64,000 nt of DNA from Burkholderiaceae bacterium (GTDB lineage: Bacteria; Pseudomonadota; Gammaproteobacteria; Burkholderiales; Burkholderiaceae_C). A program made the translations under genes and the position numbers. Below are positions 38,430 to 49,949 of this stretch, in pieces. The first letter of the stretch is position 1, and each line of letters begins with the position of its first letter. The notes beneath the pieces were generated by a model, which searched no databases, was not told the origin of the DNA, and saw only the letters and a program-made list of their open reading frames with translations. The stretch is taken from positions 558,001-622,000 of the forward strand of contig JAHCKM010000004.1 of the NCBI GenBank assembly GCA_026125795.1, in the 5' to 3' direction.

Positions 38430-38501
38430 GGTTGGCACGCCGTGCCGCGATGTGCAAGTTGAGGCACCATGGCCGGCTGGGAAGCCGACAGGAGTTTGAC
38501 G

Positions 38502-40007
38502 ATGACATTGCACCGACGCGGCGCGCTGGCCGCTTGCGCACTGATTGCCGCCCTGGCCACTGCAGGGGCCGCGCCGCCCGCGCAGGCACAAAGCAAGAAA
38601 GACAGCGTCACGCTGGCCATGGTGCTCGAGCCGCCGGGTCTTGATCCAACCATCGCGCCGGCCGCGGCGATCGGGGAGATCGTTCATTACAACGTGCTCG
38701 AGGGTTTGACCAAGATCAACGTCGACGGCTCGGTCACGCCGTTGCTGGCCGAGAGCTGGACCATGGATCCCGACGGCCGCAGCTACACCTTCAAGCTGAA
38801 GAAGGGCGTCAAGTACCACGACGGTGAGGCGTTCGACTCGGCGGCCGTGAAGTTCAGCTTCGACCGTGCCAAGGACGAGAAGAGCACCAACAAGGCCAAG
38901 GGCGCGGTGTTCAACAACATCAGCTCGATCAGCGCGCCCGATCCGCACACGGTGATCCTCACGCTGAACAACGCCGACGGCAACTTCCTGTTCCGCATGG
39001 GCGAGAACACCGCGGTGATCCTGCACCCCAAGAGCGCGGCCGGCACCGCGACCAAGCCGATCGGCACCGGACCGTTCAAGTTCGACGACTGGAAGAAGGG
39101 CAACTCGGTCACGCTCACCCGATGGGATGGTTTCCGCGACGCCAAGTCGATCAAGCTCAAGCGCGTGACCTTCCGCTTCATCAACGACCCGGCGGCGCGC
39201 GTGGCGGCGCTGCTGGCCGGCGACATCGACGGCGTGCCGCGCCTCGACGCGCCGCAGGCGGTCAAGCAGCTGCAGGCCGACAAGCGCTTTGTTGTCGAGA
39301 TCGGCTCGACCGCGGGCAAGGGCATCATGACGATCAACAACAAGAAGAAGCCCTTCGACGACGTGCGCGTGCGCCGCGCGCTGATGCATGCGATCGACCG
39401 CAAGGCGTTCATCGACGGCGTGCTCGAGGGGCTGGCCAAGCCGATCGGCAGCCACTTCGCGCCCACCGATGCCGGTTACGTCGACCTCACCGGCGTGTAC
39501 CCCTACGACCCCGAGAAGGCCAAAGCGCTGCTGAAGGAAGCCGGCGTGGCCACCCCGCTCAACGTGACGTTGACGCTGCCGCCGCCGCAATACGCGCGCA
39601 AGGGCGGCGAGGCGGTGGCCGCGATGCTGGCCAAGGTCGGCGTGGTGGCCAAGATCGAGAACGTCGAATGGGCGCAATGGCTTGGCGGCACGTTCAAGGG
39701 CAACTTCGACCTGACCATCATCAATCACGTCGAGCCGCTCGACTTCATGCAGTACGCCAACACGGCCTACTACTGGGGCTACGACAGCAAGGCGTTCCGC
39801 GACCTGGCGGCCAAGTACGCGGCCGAGACCAATCCGAAGGAGCGCACGCGCCTGTTCGGCGAGCTGCAGAAGAAGCTCACCACCGATTCGGTCAATGCGT
39901 ACATCTTCAACCCCGCGCAGGTGGCGGTGTCGAGGAAGGGCCTGAAAGGCTTGTGGGCCAGTTCGCCGATCTTTGCCAACGACATGGCGTCGGTGTCATG
40001 GCAGTGA
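38502..40007 (+). CDS. Peptide-type ABC transporter substrate-binding protein
   Basis: A 501-residue periplasmic protein of the SBP_bac_5 (DppA/OppA/GsiB) family. The signal peptide is LAACALIAALATAGAAPPAQAQ with cleavage near residue 30. VTPLLAESWTMDPDGRSYTFKLKK-type sequence near residue 85 is the family signature. AGGAG lies eight bases upstream of ATG 38502, so this start is preferred over 38469. The gene sits at the distal end of the operon before the amidase. Confidence 0.92.
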   Translation: MTLHRRGALAACALIAALATAGAAPPAQAQSKKDSVTLAMVLEPPGLDPTIAPAAAIGEIVHYNVLEGLTKINVDGSVTPLLAESWTMDPDGRSYTFKLKKGVKYHDGEAFDSAAVKFSFDRAKDEKSTNKAKGAVFNNISSISAPDPHTVILTLNNADGNFLFRMGENTAVILHPKSAAGTATKPIGTGPFKFDDWKKGNSVTLTRWDGFRDAKSIKLKRVTFRFINDPAARVAALLAGDIDGVPRLDAPQAVKQLQADKRFVVEIGSTAGKGIMTINNKKKPFDDVRVRRALMHAIDRKAFIDGVLEGLAKPIGSHFAPTDAGYVDLTGVYPYDPEKAKALLKEAGVATPLNVTLTLPPPQYARKGGEAVAAMLAKVGVVAKIENVEWAQWLGGTFKGNFDLTIINHVEPLDFMQYANTAYYWGYDSKAFRDLAAKYAAETNPKERTRLFGELQKKLTTDSVNAYIFNPAQVAVSRKGLKGLWASSPIFANDMASVSWQ

Positions 40008-40019
40008 AGCTGGCTCTCC

Positions 40020-41405
40020 GTGGCTGATTTGCACCGGCTCGACGCGAGCGAGCTCACCGCGCTGTACCGCGCACGAAAGGCCTCGCCGGTCGAGGCCGTG
40101 CGCGCCGTGATCGCGCACATTGAGCGCAGCGAGCCCAAGCTGCACGCGCTCTACGCGTTCGACCCGGATGCGGCGCTTGCCGCAGCGCGCGCCAGCGAAA
40201 CACGCTGGGCCGACGTCCAGCCGCTGTCGGCGCTCGACGGCGTGCCCGGCACGCTGAAGGAGAACATCGCCACCAAAGGCACGCCGGTGCCGGTGGGCAC
40301 GGCCGCTTCGCTGCTGACGCCGGCCGCCGAAGACGCGCCGCCCGCGGCACGCTGGCGCGAAGCGGGCGCCGTGCTGCTGGCCAAGACCACGATGCCCGAC
40401 TACGGCATGTTGTCCTCGGGCCTGTCGAGCTTTCACGAGCTGGCGCGCAACCCGTGGGACCTGAGCATGAACCCCGGTGGCTCGAGCGCGGGCGCGGGCG
40501 CGGCGTCGGCCGCGGGCTACGGACCGCTGCACGTCGGCACCGACATCGGCGGGTCGATCCGCCTGCCCGCGGGCTGGTGCGGCGTGTTCGGCTTGAAGCC
40601 GAGCCTGGGCCGCATCCCGATCAAGCCGCCGTACCCCGGCCGCGCGGCCGGCCCGATGACCCGCACCGTGATGGATGCGGCGCTGCTGATGGCCGAACTC
40701 AGCAAGCCCGACTGGCGCGACACGATGAGCTTGCCTTACCAGCTCATCGAGTGGACCGCGCTGGATCGTGATGTCAAGGGGCTGAAGCTCGGCTTGCAGC
40801 TCGATGCCGGTTGGGGTCTGGCGGTCGATCCCGAGATCCGTGATGCCGTGGTGGCCGCGGCCCATGCATTCGAAGCCGCCGGCGCGATCGTCGAGCCGAT
40901 GCCGGCGTTCTCGACGCGCGCGATGATCGACGGCATGGACCGCTTCTGGCGCATGCGCAGCTGGCTCGACATGCAGGCGCTGCCGCCCGAGCGGGCCGCC
41001 TTGGTGCTGCCCTACATCCGCGCCTGGGTCGAGCCAGCCGCGCGGCTCACCGCCGCCGAGGTGTTCGACGGCTACAGCCAGATGGGTGCGCTGCGCGACG
41101 CGGCCGTCCACGCCTGCCAGCCGTACGACTTTGTGCTGTCGCCGGTGAGCCCGGTGTCCACCTATGCCGCCGAATGGGCTGGCCCGACCAACGACCCGGC
41201 GCGGCCGCTCGAGCACATCGCGTTCACGCTGCCGTACAACATGAGCGAGCAGCCGGCGGCGTCGATCAACTGCGGCTACACGGGCAGCGGCTTGCCGATC
41301 GGGCTGCAGATCATCGGCCACCGGCACGATGATCTGGGTGTGCTGCAGGTGGCGCGGGCGTACGAGCAGATGAGGCCGCAGCAAAGGCCCTGGCCGATGC
41401 AGTGA
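40020..41405 (+). CDS. Amidase-signature-family hydrolase
   Basis: A 461-residue amidase. The Ser-cisSer-Lys triad is K80 (TLKENIA), S155 (NPGGSSAG) and nucleophile S179 (GTDIGGSIRLP). It begins at GTG 40020, 12 bases after the binding-protein gene, and so probably hydrolyses an amide brought in by this transporter. It could also take an amide from the nitrile pathway nearby. Its last 95 bases overlap, in antisense, the end of the membrane-protein gene on the other strand. Confidence 0.9.
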   Translation: MADLHRLDASELTALYRARKASPVEAVRAVIAHIERSEPKLHALYAFDPDAALAAARASETRWADVQPLSALDGVPGTLKENIATKGTPVPVGTAASLLTPAAEDAPPAARWREAGAVLLAKTTMPDYGMLSSGLSSFHELARNPWDLSMNPGGSSAGAGAASAAGYGPLHVGTDIGGSIRLPAGWCGVFGLKPSLGRIPIKPPYPGRAAGPMTRTVMDAALLMAELSKPDWRDTMSLPYQLIEWTALDRDVKGLKLGLQLDAGWGLAVDPEIRDAVVAAAHAFEAAGAIVEPMPAFSTRAMIDGMDRFWRMRSWLDMQALPPERAALVLPYIRAWVEPAARLTAAEVFDGYSQMGALRDAAVHACQPYDFVLSPVSPVSTYAAEWAGPTNDPARPLEHIAFTLPYNMSEQPAASINCGYTGSGLPIGLQIIGHRHDDLGVLQVARAYEQMRPQQRPWPMQ

Positions 41406-42501
41406 ACGCCAACGCCGCGAGCGCTGCCGAGCCGAGCGCGGCATGCACGGCAACGACACCCGTCACGCCGAAGCGCTCCACGGCCAAACCGAAGACGAGG
41501 GTCAGAACCGCGTAGCCGCCTGCGGCACGCAGCGGCGACGTGCCTCGTTGGCCGCGACGCGCCGGCGCCCACAGCTGTCCGCCCCAGGCCAGACCCCACG
41601 CCGCACCGTGGGTGAGCGCAAGGCCCAGCAAGTCGTGCGGCGCCGGTGCCCACAGCGCGATCGCGGCGCCGAGCGCCAGCAACACCGCGCACACGCTCGC
41701 CAAGCGTCGCACGGACCACGTGCCGATCGACGCGCGCAGCAGCCACACCGGGCCGAACATCGCGGCAAGGTGCAGCAGCACCATCGCTTCGGCGGGCACC
41801 GATTGCGCGCGGCACCACGCGGCCATCCACGGCAGCGCCGCCATCATCGGCAGCATGGCCAGGCCGGCGAGCAAGGTGGGCCACTGCAGCGAGTCGCGCC
41901 ACGCGCCCGCTGGCCATGCGGGCAACGAGCAATCGAAGAGGCCGGCGCGGCAACCCGGCGTGCGCTGCGAGGCCGCATCGCGCTGCAAGGCGACCAGCAC
42001 GATCGCGATGAGCACGACGAAGACACCGAGCCGCAGCGAGAGCGCGGTCCCGTCGCCGACGTCACCGAGCGCCAGCCCGGCCCACAGCGCGCCGACGCCT
42101 GCCGCACCGATCGGCGGTGCCGGTGCCACGTGCTGGGCGAGGCGCAACCCGCGCACCACACCGGAGGCCAGCGCGGTCAGCGCGGCCCAGCCGAGCAGCG
42201 CGACCCACAGCGCCGCGAGGCCGCCACCATGCGCCGTGCTCCACAGCGCAAATGCTGTGATCAGCGCGGTGACGATCAGCGACGCTGCGCGCGCCGGTGC
42301 GTGCAACGCGCCGCTGGTGGCCACGGTCGCCGCGGCGCCGAGTGCGAGCAGCCACACCGCCACCATCGCAAAACCGCTCGCGACACCGGGCGCCAACGCC
42401 ATTGCAAAGCTGCCGATGCCGACCCAGCCGGCGATCAGCAAGGCCCAGGCGCAAGTGCGCGCCGCGTTCAGGCGCCGGGGCGAGCGCAATGGCGCGTTCA
42501 C
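41311..42501 (-). CDS. Polytopic membrane protein, unassigned (possible MFS-like)
   Basis: A 396-residue alanine/leucine-rich protein with about eleven predicted helices (for example CAWALLIAGWVGIGSFAMAL at the start and LTLVFGLAVERFGVTGVVAV near the end). No family signature was recognised. The overall pattern, with GVVRGLRL between helices, resembles a 12-helix transporter. GTG 42501 overlaps the stop of the MobA-like gene, placing it last in the CO-dehydrogenase-type operon. A 95-base antisense overlap with the amidase gene means the C-terminus should be treated with care. Confidence 0.65.
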   Translation of the reverse strand: MNAPLRSPRRLNAARTCAWALLIAGWVGIGSFAMALAPGVASGFAMVAVWLLALGAAATVATSGALHAPARAASLIVTALITAFALWSTAHGGGLAALWVALLGWAALTALASGVVRGLRLAQHVAPAPPIGAAGVGALWAGLALGDVGDGTALSLRLGVFVVLIAIVLVALQRDAASQRTPGCRAGLFDCSLPAWPAGAWRDSLQWPTLLAGLAMLPMMAALPWMAAWCRAQSVPAEAMVLLHLAAMFGPVWLLRASIGTWSVRRLASVCAVLLALGAAIALWAPAPHDLLGLALTHGAAWGLAWGGQLWAPARRGQRGTSPLRAAGGYAVLTLVFGLAVERFGVTGVVAVHAALGSAALAALAFTASARAFAAASSARTPAPPAAHPDHRAGGR

Positions 42502-43190
42502 GGGAACGCCTCGGTGGCGAACGCGGCCGGCCACAGCAGCCTGTGACCGGTGCTGGCCGTGAAACGCGCCACGTCATCCGGCGTGTCGATATCGACGCGA
42601 TAACGCCGGTTGTCGGTGTCGAACCAGCGCACGCGCTCGGGATGTGCGGCGCGCCATTTGCGACACGCGGCATCCGATGCACCGGCCAGCCACTCGTCGC
42701 GCAACGCGGCGTCGAAGATCACCGGGTTGCCGGGCAGCGCCGCGCCGTCGACGCTGACGCGCGGCACCACCATCGACGCGCTCCCGCGCTGCTTGAACGC
42801 GCCGATCAAGGCGACGATGTCGGCCTCACCGATCAATGGCTGGTCGGCCAAGCTGACGATCACCGCGTCGAGCCGTGGCGACAGCGCCTGCAGTCCGAGG
42901 CGCACCGACGTGTGCTGGCCTTGATCCGGGTCCGGGTTGCGCACGATCGTGATCGGGAACGGCGCAACCGCGGGCTCGATCGCATCGGCATGGTGGCCGA
43001 GCACGACCACCAGCTCGTCGACGCCGGCACCCGACAGCGCGACGCACTGGCGCACGATCAGCGGCACGCCGCCGAGCTCGAGCAGCGCCTTCGGCCGGTG
43101 GCCCAGGCGCGATCCCGCGCCGGCGGCGAGCAGCACCGCACCGATCGTCGTGCGGCTGTACAGGCCGTTGGCTTTGAGGAGGCAGCCCAT
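42498..43190 (-). CDS. MobA-like nucleotidyltransferase, probable molybdenum cofactor cytidylyltransferase
   Basis: A 230-residue glycosyltransferase-A-fold NTP transferase. The nucleotide motif is LLAAGAGSRLGHRPKALLEL, followed by DQPLI with the metal-binding aspartate and GNPVIF. This is the MocA/CoxI-like branch that adds CMP to molybdopterin for xanthine-dehydrogenase and CO-dehydrogenase enzymes. Its place in the operon right after coxE supports supply of MCD cofactor to the encoded hydroxylase. It overlaps the following membrane-protein gene. Confidence 0.86.
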   Translation of the reverse strand: MGCLLKANGLYSRTTIGAVLLAAGAGSRLGHRPKALLELGGVPLIVRQCVALSGAGVDELVVVLGHHADAIEPAVAPFPITIVRNPDPDQGQHTSVRLGLQALSPRLDAVIVSLADQPLIGEADIVALIGAFKQRGSASMVVPRVSVDGAALPGNPVIFDAALRDEWLAGASDAACRKWRAAHPERVRWFDTDNRRYRVDIDTPDDVARFTASTGHRLLWPAAFATEAFP

Positions 43191-43202
43191 CGTCGTGTCC
43201 TT

Positions 43203-44384
43203 TCAGCGCAGCGCGTCGATCACCTTGGGCATCGCATCGCGCAAGGCGCGCAGATTGCCGCCGGCAGCGAGCAGGTCAATGTGCGGCTGCGCTGCCTGCA
43301 TGCCGAGCGAGACCGGCGCAAAGCCGGGCTCGTCGAGCAGCGGATGGATCCACACCACGCAACGCGCACGCCGCTTGAGCTCGGCCAATGCGTCGGACAG
43401 GTGCTGCGGCTCGCCGGTGTCGTAGCCGTCGCTGAAGATCAGGATTGCGGTACGCGAGTGCACCAGCCGCGCCGCGTGCTCGCGGTTGAATTGCGCCAGG
43501 CTGTCGCCGATGCGCGTGCCGCCGCCGAAGCCCTGCGCGATGAAGTGCAGTTGCTCCTGCGCGCGCCACGGGTCGGGGTCGTGCAGGGCGCGCGACACCG
43601 CGGTGGTGCGTGTATGGAAGATGAAGCTGTGCACGTCGCTGCGTTCGGCGGCGAGCGCACGTGCCAGCCGCAGGTAAAAGAAGCTGGTCTGCGACATCGA
43701 GCGGCTGACGTCGATCAGCAGCACCAGACGCGGCTGCACGCGGCGCCGCTGCCGCCACGACAGGCGGATCGGCGTGCCGCCGCTGGCCACGCTGCGCCGG
43801 ATCGTCGATGGCAGGTCGAGCCGTCGGCCGCGCTGCGACGGGTGTGTGCCGCGCAGCTGGATGTGCCGGATGCGGCGCGCGAAGCGGCGCATCAGCGCCT
43901 CGATGTCGACCGTGTGCTCGCGCGCGGTCAGCGTGCGGAAGTCCGCTGAGGTGAGCGACTCTTCGCGGCTGGCCACGTGCGGCGGGCGCAGCGCGTCTTC
44001 GTCGTCGCCGTCGGCCGATGCGTCGCCGACGACGGCGCCGGCTTGTTGGCCGCTTGCCGCCGCGCGTGCCTCGCGCGCCACCGGCTGCTGCCAGCGGTTG
44101 GCCGGCAGGAACCAGGCATCGAAGAGATCATCGAAGCGCCGCCACTCGTCGGCGCGCCCGCACAGCAGGGCCTGCAGGCTCCAGCGCAGCACGTCACCCT
44201 GCAGCACGCCACTGGCCTGCGCGGTGCGCAACGTGGGCACCGCATCGGCGCCGACCGCGAAGCCGTTGGCGCGCAGGAACGCCGGAAAGCCGGCAAGGCG
44301 ATCGGCCGCACGCGTGCCGATCGCGTTTGTGTCCATGCTCAACATGCCGCCGCCGAACATTAGGAGTGGCGGCTGCATCAACAT
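43203..44384 (-). CDS. coxE: VWA-domain protein CoxE, maturation factor
   Basis: A 393-residue protein of the CoxE group. The C-terminal von Willebrand A domain has a MIDAS motif DVSRSMS (LVLLIDVSRSMSQ), GGTRIGDSL and FSDGYDTGE. In Oligotropha, CoxE works with the AAA ATPase CoxD to insert copper/sulfur into the CO dehydrogenase active site. ATG 44384 overlaps the end of the ATPase gene; 44378 is an alternative (TGATG). Confidence 0.88.
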   Translation of the reverse strand: MLMQPPLLMFGGGMLSMDTNAIGTRAADRLAGFPAFLRANGFAVGADAVPTLRTAQASGVLQGDVLRWSLQALLCGRADEWRRFDDLFDAWFLPANRWQQPVAREARAAASGQQAGAVVGDASADGDDEDALRPPHVASREESLTSADFRTLTAREHTVDIEALMRRFARRIRHIQLRGTHPSQRGRRLDLPSTIRRSVASGGTPIRLSWRQRRRVQPRLVLLIDVSRSMSQTSFFYLRLARALAAERSDVHSFIFHTRTTAVSRALHDPDPWRAQEQLHFIAQGFGGGTRIGDSLAQFNREHAARLVHSRTAILIFSDGYDTGEPQHLSDALAELKRRARCVVWIHPLLDEPGFAPVSLGMQAAQPHIDLLAAGGNLRALRDAMPKVIDALR

Positions 44385-45271
44385 GCGGCCGCCAGTCGCG
44401 CCACCACCTCGCGCGGAAACGCCGCGCGGTCCTCGCGCGTCTTGATCAGCGCGCTCAGGGTGTCGAGGATGCGCTCGGCACCGTCGACGTCGATCACCGA
44501 CACGTTCAGTCGCAGCAGAGCGGCCGCCCAGTCGAGCGTTTCGGCGATGCCGGGCTTCTTCTGCAGATCGATGCGTCGCACCGCCTGCACGAAGGCCACG
44601 ATCTGCTGCGCCAGCGCCGGCGCCACGTCGGGCGCCTTCTTGTGCACGATCGCCAGCTCCTTGTCGTGGTCGGGGTAGTCGATGTACTGGTACAGGCAGC
44701 GCCGGCGCAGCGCGTCGGACAGCTCGCGCGTGCCGTTGGAGGTGATCACCACCATCGGCCGATGCGTCGCGCGCACGGTGCCCAACTCCGGGATCGAGAG
44801 TTGCCAGTCCGACAGGAGCTCCAGCAGGTAGGCCTCGAAGGCTTCGTCGGCGCGGTCGATCTCGTCGATCAGCAGCACCGGCGCGGCGTCGCCGCTGATT
44901 GCCTCCAGCAGCGGGCGCTTGAGCAGATAGCGCTCGGAAAAGATGTCCTGTTCTTTCTGCTGCAGGCCGCGCTCGTCGTGCTCGAGCAGCTTGATCGCCA
45001 GCAGCTGGCGCTGGTAGTTCCACTCGTACATCGCCGCGTGCGCGTCGAGCCCTTCGTAGCACTGCAGGCGGATCAACCGCGTGCGGCGCACCGCGGCCAG
45101 CACCTTGGCCACCTCGGTCTTGCCGACCCCGGCGTCGCCTTCCAGCAGCAGCGGGCGCTGCAGGTCGTGCATCAGCAGCAGCGCCGCCGCCAGCGACGGC
45201 TCGGCGATGTAGCCGGCCTGGGCCAGGTCGCGCTGCAACGCAGCGAGCTCGTCGCTGCGCGCTGACTTCAT
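44378..45271 (-). CDS. coxD: MoxR-type AAA+ ATPase CoxD
   Basis: A 297-residue AAA+ ATPase: Walker A EGDAGVGKTEVAK, Walker B VLLIDEIDRAD, sensor region VITSNGTRELSDALRRRC with the arginine finger. CoxD is required for assembling the [CuSMoO2] centre in studied CO oxidisers. The ATG 45271 overlaps coxG by four bases; the end overlaps coxE. A homologue is in the second cluster at 58390. Confidence 0.92.
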   Translation of the reverse strand: MKSARSDELAALQRDLAQAGYIAEPSLAAALLLMHDLQRPLLLEGDAGVGKTEVAKVLAAVRRTRLIRLQCYEGLDAHAAMYEWNYQRQLLAIKLLEHDERGLQQKEQDIFSERYLLKRPLLEAISGDAAPVLLIDEIDRADEAFEAYLLELLSDWQLSIPELGTVRATHRPMVVITSNGTRELSDALRRRCLYQYIDYPDHDKELAIVHKKAPDVAPALAQQIVAFVQAVRRIDLQKKPGIAETLDWAAALLRLNVSVIDVDGAERILDTLSALIKTREDRAAFPREVVARLAAAC

Positions 45272-45870
45272 GCTCTCCTGCCGAACAACGATCCGAGCCA
45301 GCCTTTCAGCACGGCCCACAACAACGCCAGACCGTTCAACGGCTTCGCCTCGGCGACGGGTGGTGGCGTGGCCGGCGCACTGCCCGCGACAGCCGGCGCA
45401 GCGGCAGTCGCCTGCATCGCCTGCACCCGGGCGGCGAAGTTGGCCGCGAACTGGCCCAGTATCTGATCGGTCACCGGCCCCATGAAGCGCTGGCCGAACG
45501 TTGCGGCCTTGCCGCTCACCGAGACATCGCTGGTGCCGATCAGATTGCACGACGCCGCGTCGACCGCATCGACGCGTGCCGTCAGGTCCATCGTCGCGCC
45601 CGAGCCGCCGGCCGAGTCGGTGCCCTTGGCCAGCAGCTGCAACGTGCGCGCCGCGGCATCGAGGCGCTTGACCTCGATGTCGCCGCGGAACGACATGTTG
45701 GCCGGCCCGAGCTTGAGGGCGACCGTGCCTTTGTAGTGTGTGTCGTCGATGCGTTCGGTCACCTTCGCGCCGGGCATGCAGGCGGCCACGCCCTCGATGT
45801 CCTGCAGCAATGCCCACGCGACGTCGGCCGACGCCGGCATCGGGAACGTCTTTTCGAGTTGAACCTTCAT
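45268..45870 (-). CDS. coxG: CoxG-like SRPBCC-domain protein
   Basis: A 200-residue protein of the START/SRPBCC fold (MPASADVAWALLQDIEGVAACMPGAK is the family start). After a proline/alanine linker the C-terminus is a hydrophobic segment (LNGLALLWAVLKGWLGSLFG) that would attach it to the membrane. CoxG recruits CO dehydrogenase to the inner face of the cytoplasmic membrane in Oligotropha. It follows coxL by nine bases. Confidence 0.9.
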   Translation of the reverse strand: MKVQLEKTFPMPASADVAWALLQDIEGVAACMPGAKVTERIDDTHYKGTVALKLGPANMSFRGDIEVKRLDAAARTLQLLAKGTDSAGGSGATMDLTARVDAVDAASCNLIGTSDVSVSGKAATFGQRFMGPVTDQILGQFAANFAARVQAMQATAAAPAVAGSAPATPPPVAEAKPLNGLALLWAVLKGWLGSLFGRRA

Positions 45871-45879
45871 CGTGTGCGG

Positions 45880-48294
<2,415 letters not shown>

Positions 48295-48327
48295 GGCGTG
48301 TCTCCGTGTGTGCGTCGCTGAGGGGAT

Positions 48328-48822
48328 TCAGGCCGTGGCGGCTTGCGCTGCGGCGAGCTTCCTGGCCGCCGACTGCACGGCCTTCACGATGTTCTGGTAG
48401 CCGGTGCAGCGGCACAGGTTGCCGGACAGCCCGTAGCGGATCTGTTGTTCGCTCGGGTTCGGGTTCTCCTTCAGCAACCGGTAGGCGCGCACCAGCATGC
48501 CCGGCGTGCAGTAGCCGCATTGCAGCCCGTGCTCCTCGTGGAACGCCTGCTGGATCGCGTGCAGCACGCCGCCTTGCTCCAAGCCCTCGACGGTGAGCAC
48601 CTCGGCGCCATCACACTGCACCGCCAGCATCGTGCAGGCCTTGACCGACATGCCGTCGACGTCGACCGTGCAGGCGCCGCAGTGCGAGGTCTCGCAGCCG
48701 ATGTGCGGTCCGGTGTGCGCCAGGCGCTCGCGCAGTGTGTGGATCAAGAGCTCGCGCGAGGGCACCGTCAAGGCGACGGACTTGCCGTTGAGCCGGAACG
48801 AGATCGTGTGGGTGTTCGACAT
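48328..48822 (-). CDS. coxS: CO-dehydrogenase small subunit, 2x[2Fe-2S]
   Basis: A 164-residue electron-transfer subunit. The plant-type N-terminal [2Fe-2S] site uses C43, C48, C51 and C63 ([11 protein letters not shown] and KACTML). The second cluster is in QCGYCTPGM and GNLCRCTGY. It passes electrons from the molybdenum site of CoxL to FAD in CoxM. It lies 18 bases after coxM in the form I order. Confidence 0.93.
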   Translation of the reverse strand: MSNTHTISFRLNGKSVALTVPSRELLIHTLRERLAHTGPHIGCETSHCGACTVDVDGMSVKACTMLAVQCDGAEVLTVEGLEQGGVLHAIQQAFHEEHGLQCGYCTPGMLVRAYRLLKENPNPSEQQIRYGLSGNLCRCTGYQNIVKAVQSAARKLAAAQAATA

Positions 48823-48840
48823 GGATCGTTTCCTTTCCCG

Positions 48841-49707
48841 TCAGGCCTTGGCGCGCGACCGCGCGCTCAGCAGTGCGCGGCGCGCCATCTCGCCGGCCAT
48901 CGCGGTCTTGTAGTCGGCGTCGCCACGCAGGCACACGCCGGGCGAGCACGCTGCGGTGACCAGGCGTACGGCTTCGGCGAGCGAGGCGTCATCGAGGGGC
49001 TTGCCGGCCAGGTAGCCCTCGGCCTGGTTGCACTTGAGCGGCGTCGGGCCGGCATTGGTCAAGGCAATCGACACACGCGCCACGGTGCTGCCCTTCATCT
49101 GCAGCAGCACGGCGGCGGCCGCGGTGGCGAAGTCGCCGGTCTTGCGTTTGAGCTTGGTGTACGACCAGCCGGTGCCCGCGGCCGGCACCGGGATGCGGAT
49201 CTGCGTCAGGATCTCGTCGGGTGCGGCGCGTGTCTCGTACAGGCCGACGAAATAGCCGTCGGCCTTGACGACACGCTCGCCCTTCGGACCGGTGAGCACG
49301 AACGACGCGTCGAGCGCGAGCATCAGCGCCGGATGGTCGTTGGCCGGATCGCCGTGGCAGATGTCGCCACCGATCGTGCCGCGGTAGCGCACCTGCGGGT
49401 CGGCGATCTGGGCCGCGCCCTCGGCGAGCAGCGGCAGCTTGTCGGCGATCAACGATGAATCGAGCAGCTCGTGCTCGGTGGTCATCGCGCCGATGCGGAT
49501 TTCGTCGCCGGCCTGGCGAATGCCTTTCAGGTCAGGGATGCGGCCCAGGTCGATCAGCGCACCCGGCGTGGCGAAGCGCAGCTTCATCATCGGCAGCAGG
49601 CTGTGGCCGCCGGCCAGCAGCTTGGCATCGGGCCCGAGCGAGCCGAGCAGTTGCACCGCGTCGGCGACCGAGCGCGGCGCGTGGTAGTCAAAACCGGCTG
49701 GAATCAT
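48841..49707 (-). CDS. coxM: CO-dehydrogenase medium (FAD) subunit
   Basis: A 288-residue FAD-binding subunit. FAD motifs: AGGHSLLPMMKLR and TIGGDICHGDP, plus IRIGAMTTEHELL. Length and sequence match CoxM. ATG 49707 has GGAG upstream. It opens the hydroxylase operon, 242 bases downstream of the CO-sensor gene. In form I clusters M is first, as here. Confidence 0.93.
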   Translation of the reverse strand: MIPAGFDYHAPRSVADAVQLLGSLGPDAKLLAGGHSLLPMMKLRFATPGALIDLGRIPDLKGIRQAGDEIRIGAMTTEHELLDSSLIADKLPLLAEGAAQIADPQVRYRGTIGGDICHGDPANDHPALMLALDASFVLTGPKGERVVKADGYFVGLYETRAAPDEILTQIRIPVPAAGTGWSYTKLKRKTGDFATAAAAVLLQMKGSTVARVSIALTNAGPTPLKCNQAEGYLAGKPLDDASLAEAVRLVTAACSPGVCLRGDADYKTAMAGEMARRALLSARSRAKA

Positions 49708-49949
49708 CGTCAGGTCTCCTCGTCGCAGATCACGCTCGACAGCAGCGCTGCCACCTTCACCGCGCCGCGGCGCTGCGGGCGCACACGTTAGACCGGCCCC
49801 GCGCGCCGCGGCGGCCGCGCTGCACGAACCGCGCCGCGGCCGCCATGAAGCGCGGTGGCGAGCGCATGAGCCGTACCTTGCGCCTCGCGCGGGGCGAGCG
49901 ATTGCGGGAAAACCCGCGCCGCCAGCGGCGCGGGCGGCGCACCGTCGAA
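49708..49949. other. rcoM-coxM intergenic region with overlapping hairpins
   Basis: A 242-base gap without a supportable gene. Next to the rcoM stop are two perfect stems that share bases: CGCGCCGC/GCGGCGCG (49915-49922, 49925-49932) and GCGGG-AAAA-CCCGC (49904-49917). A further stem CTCGC/GCGAG lies beyond. Forming one of the first two blocks the other. The promoter and RcoM site for coxMSL should be here; no motif is certain. Confidence 0.5.
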
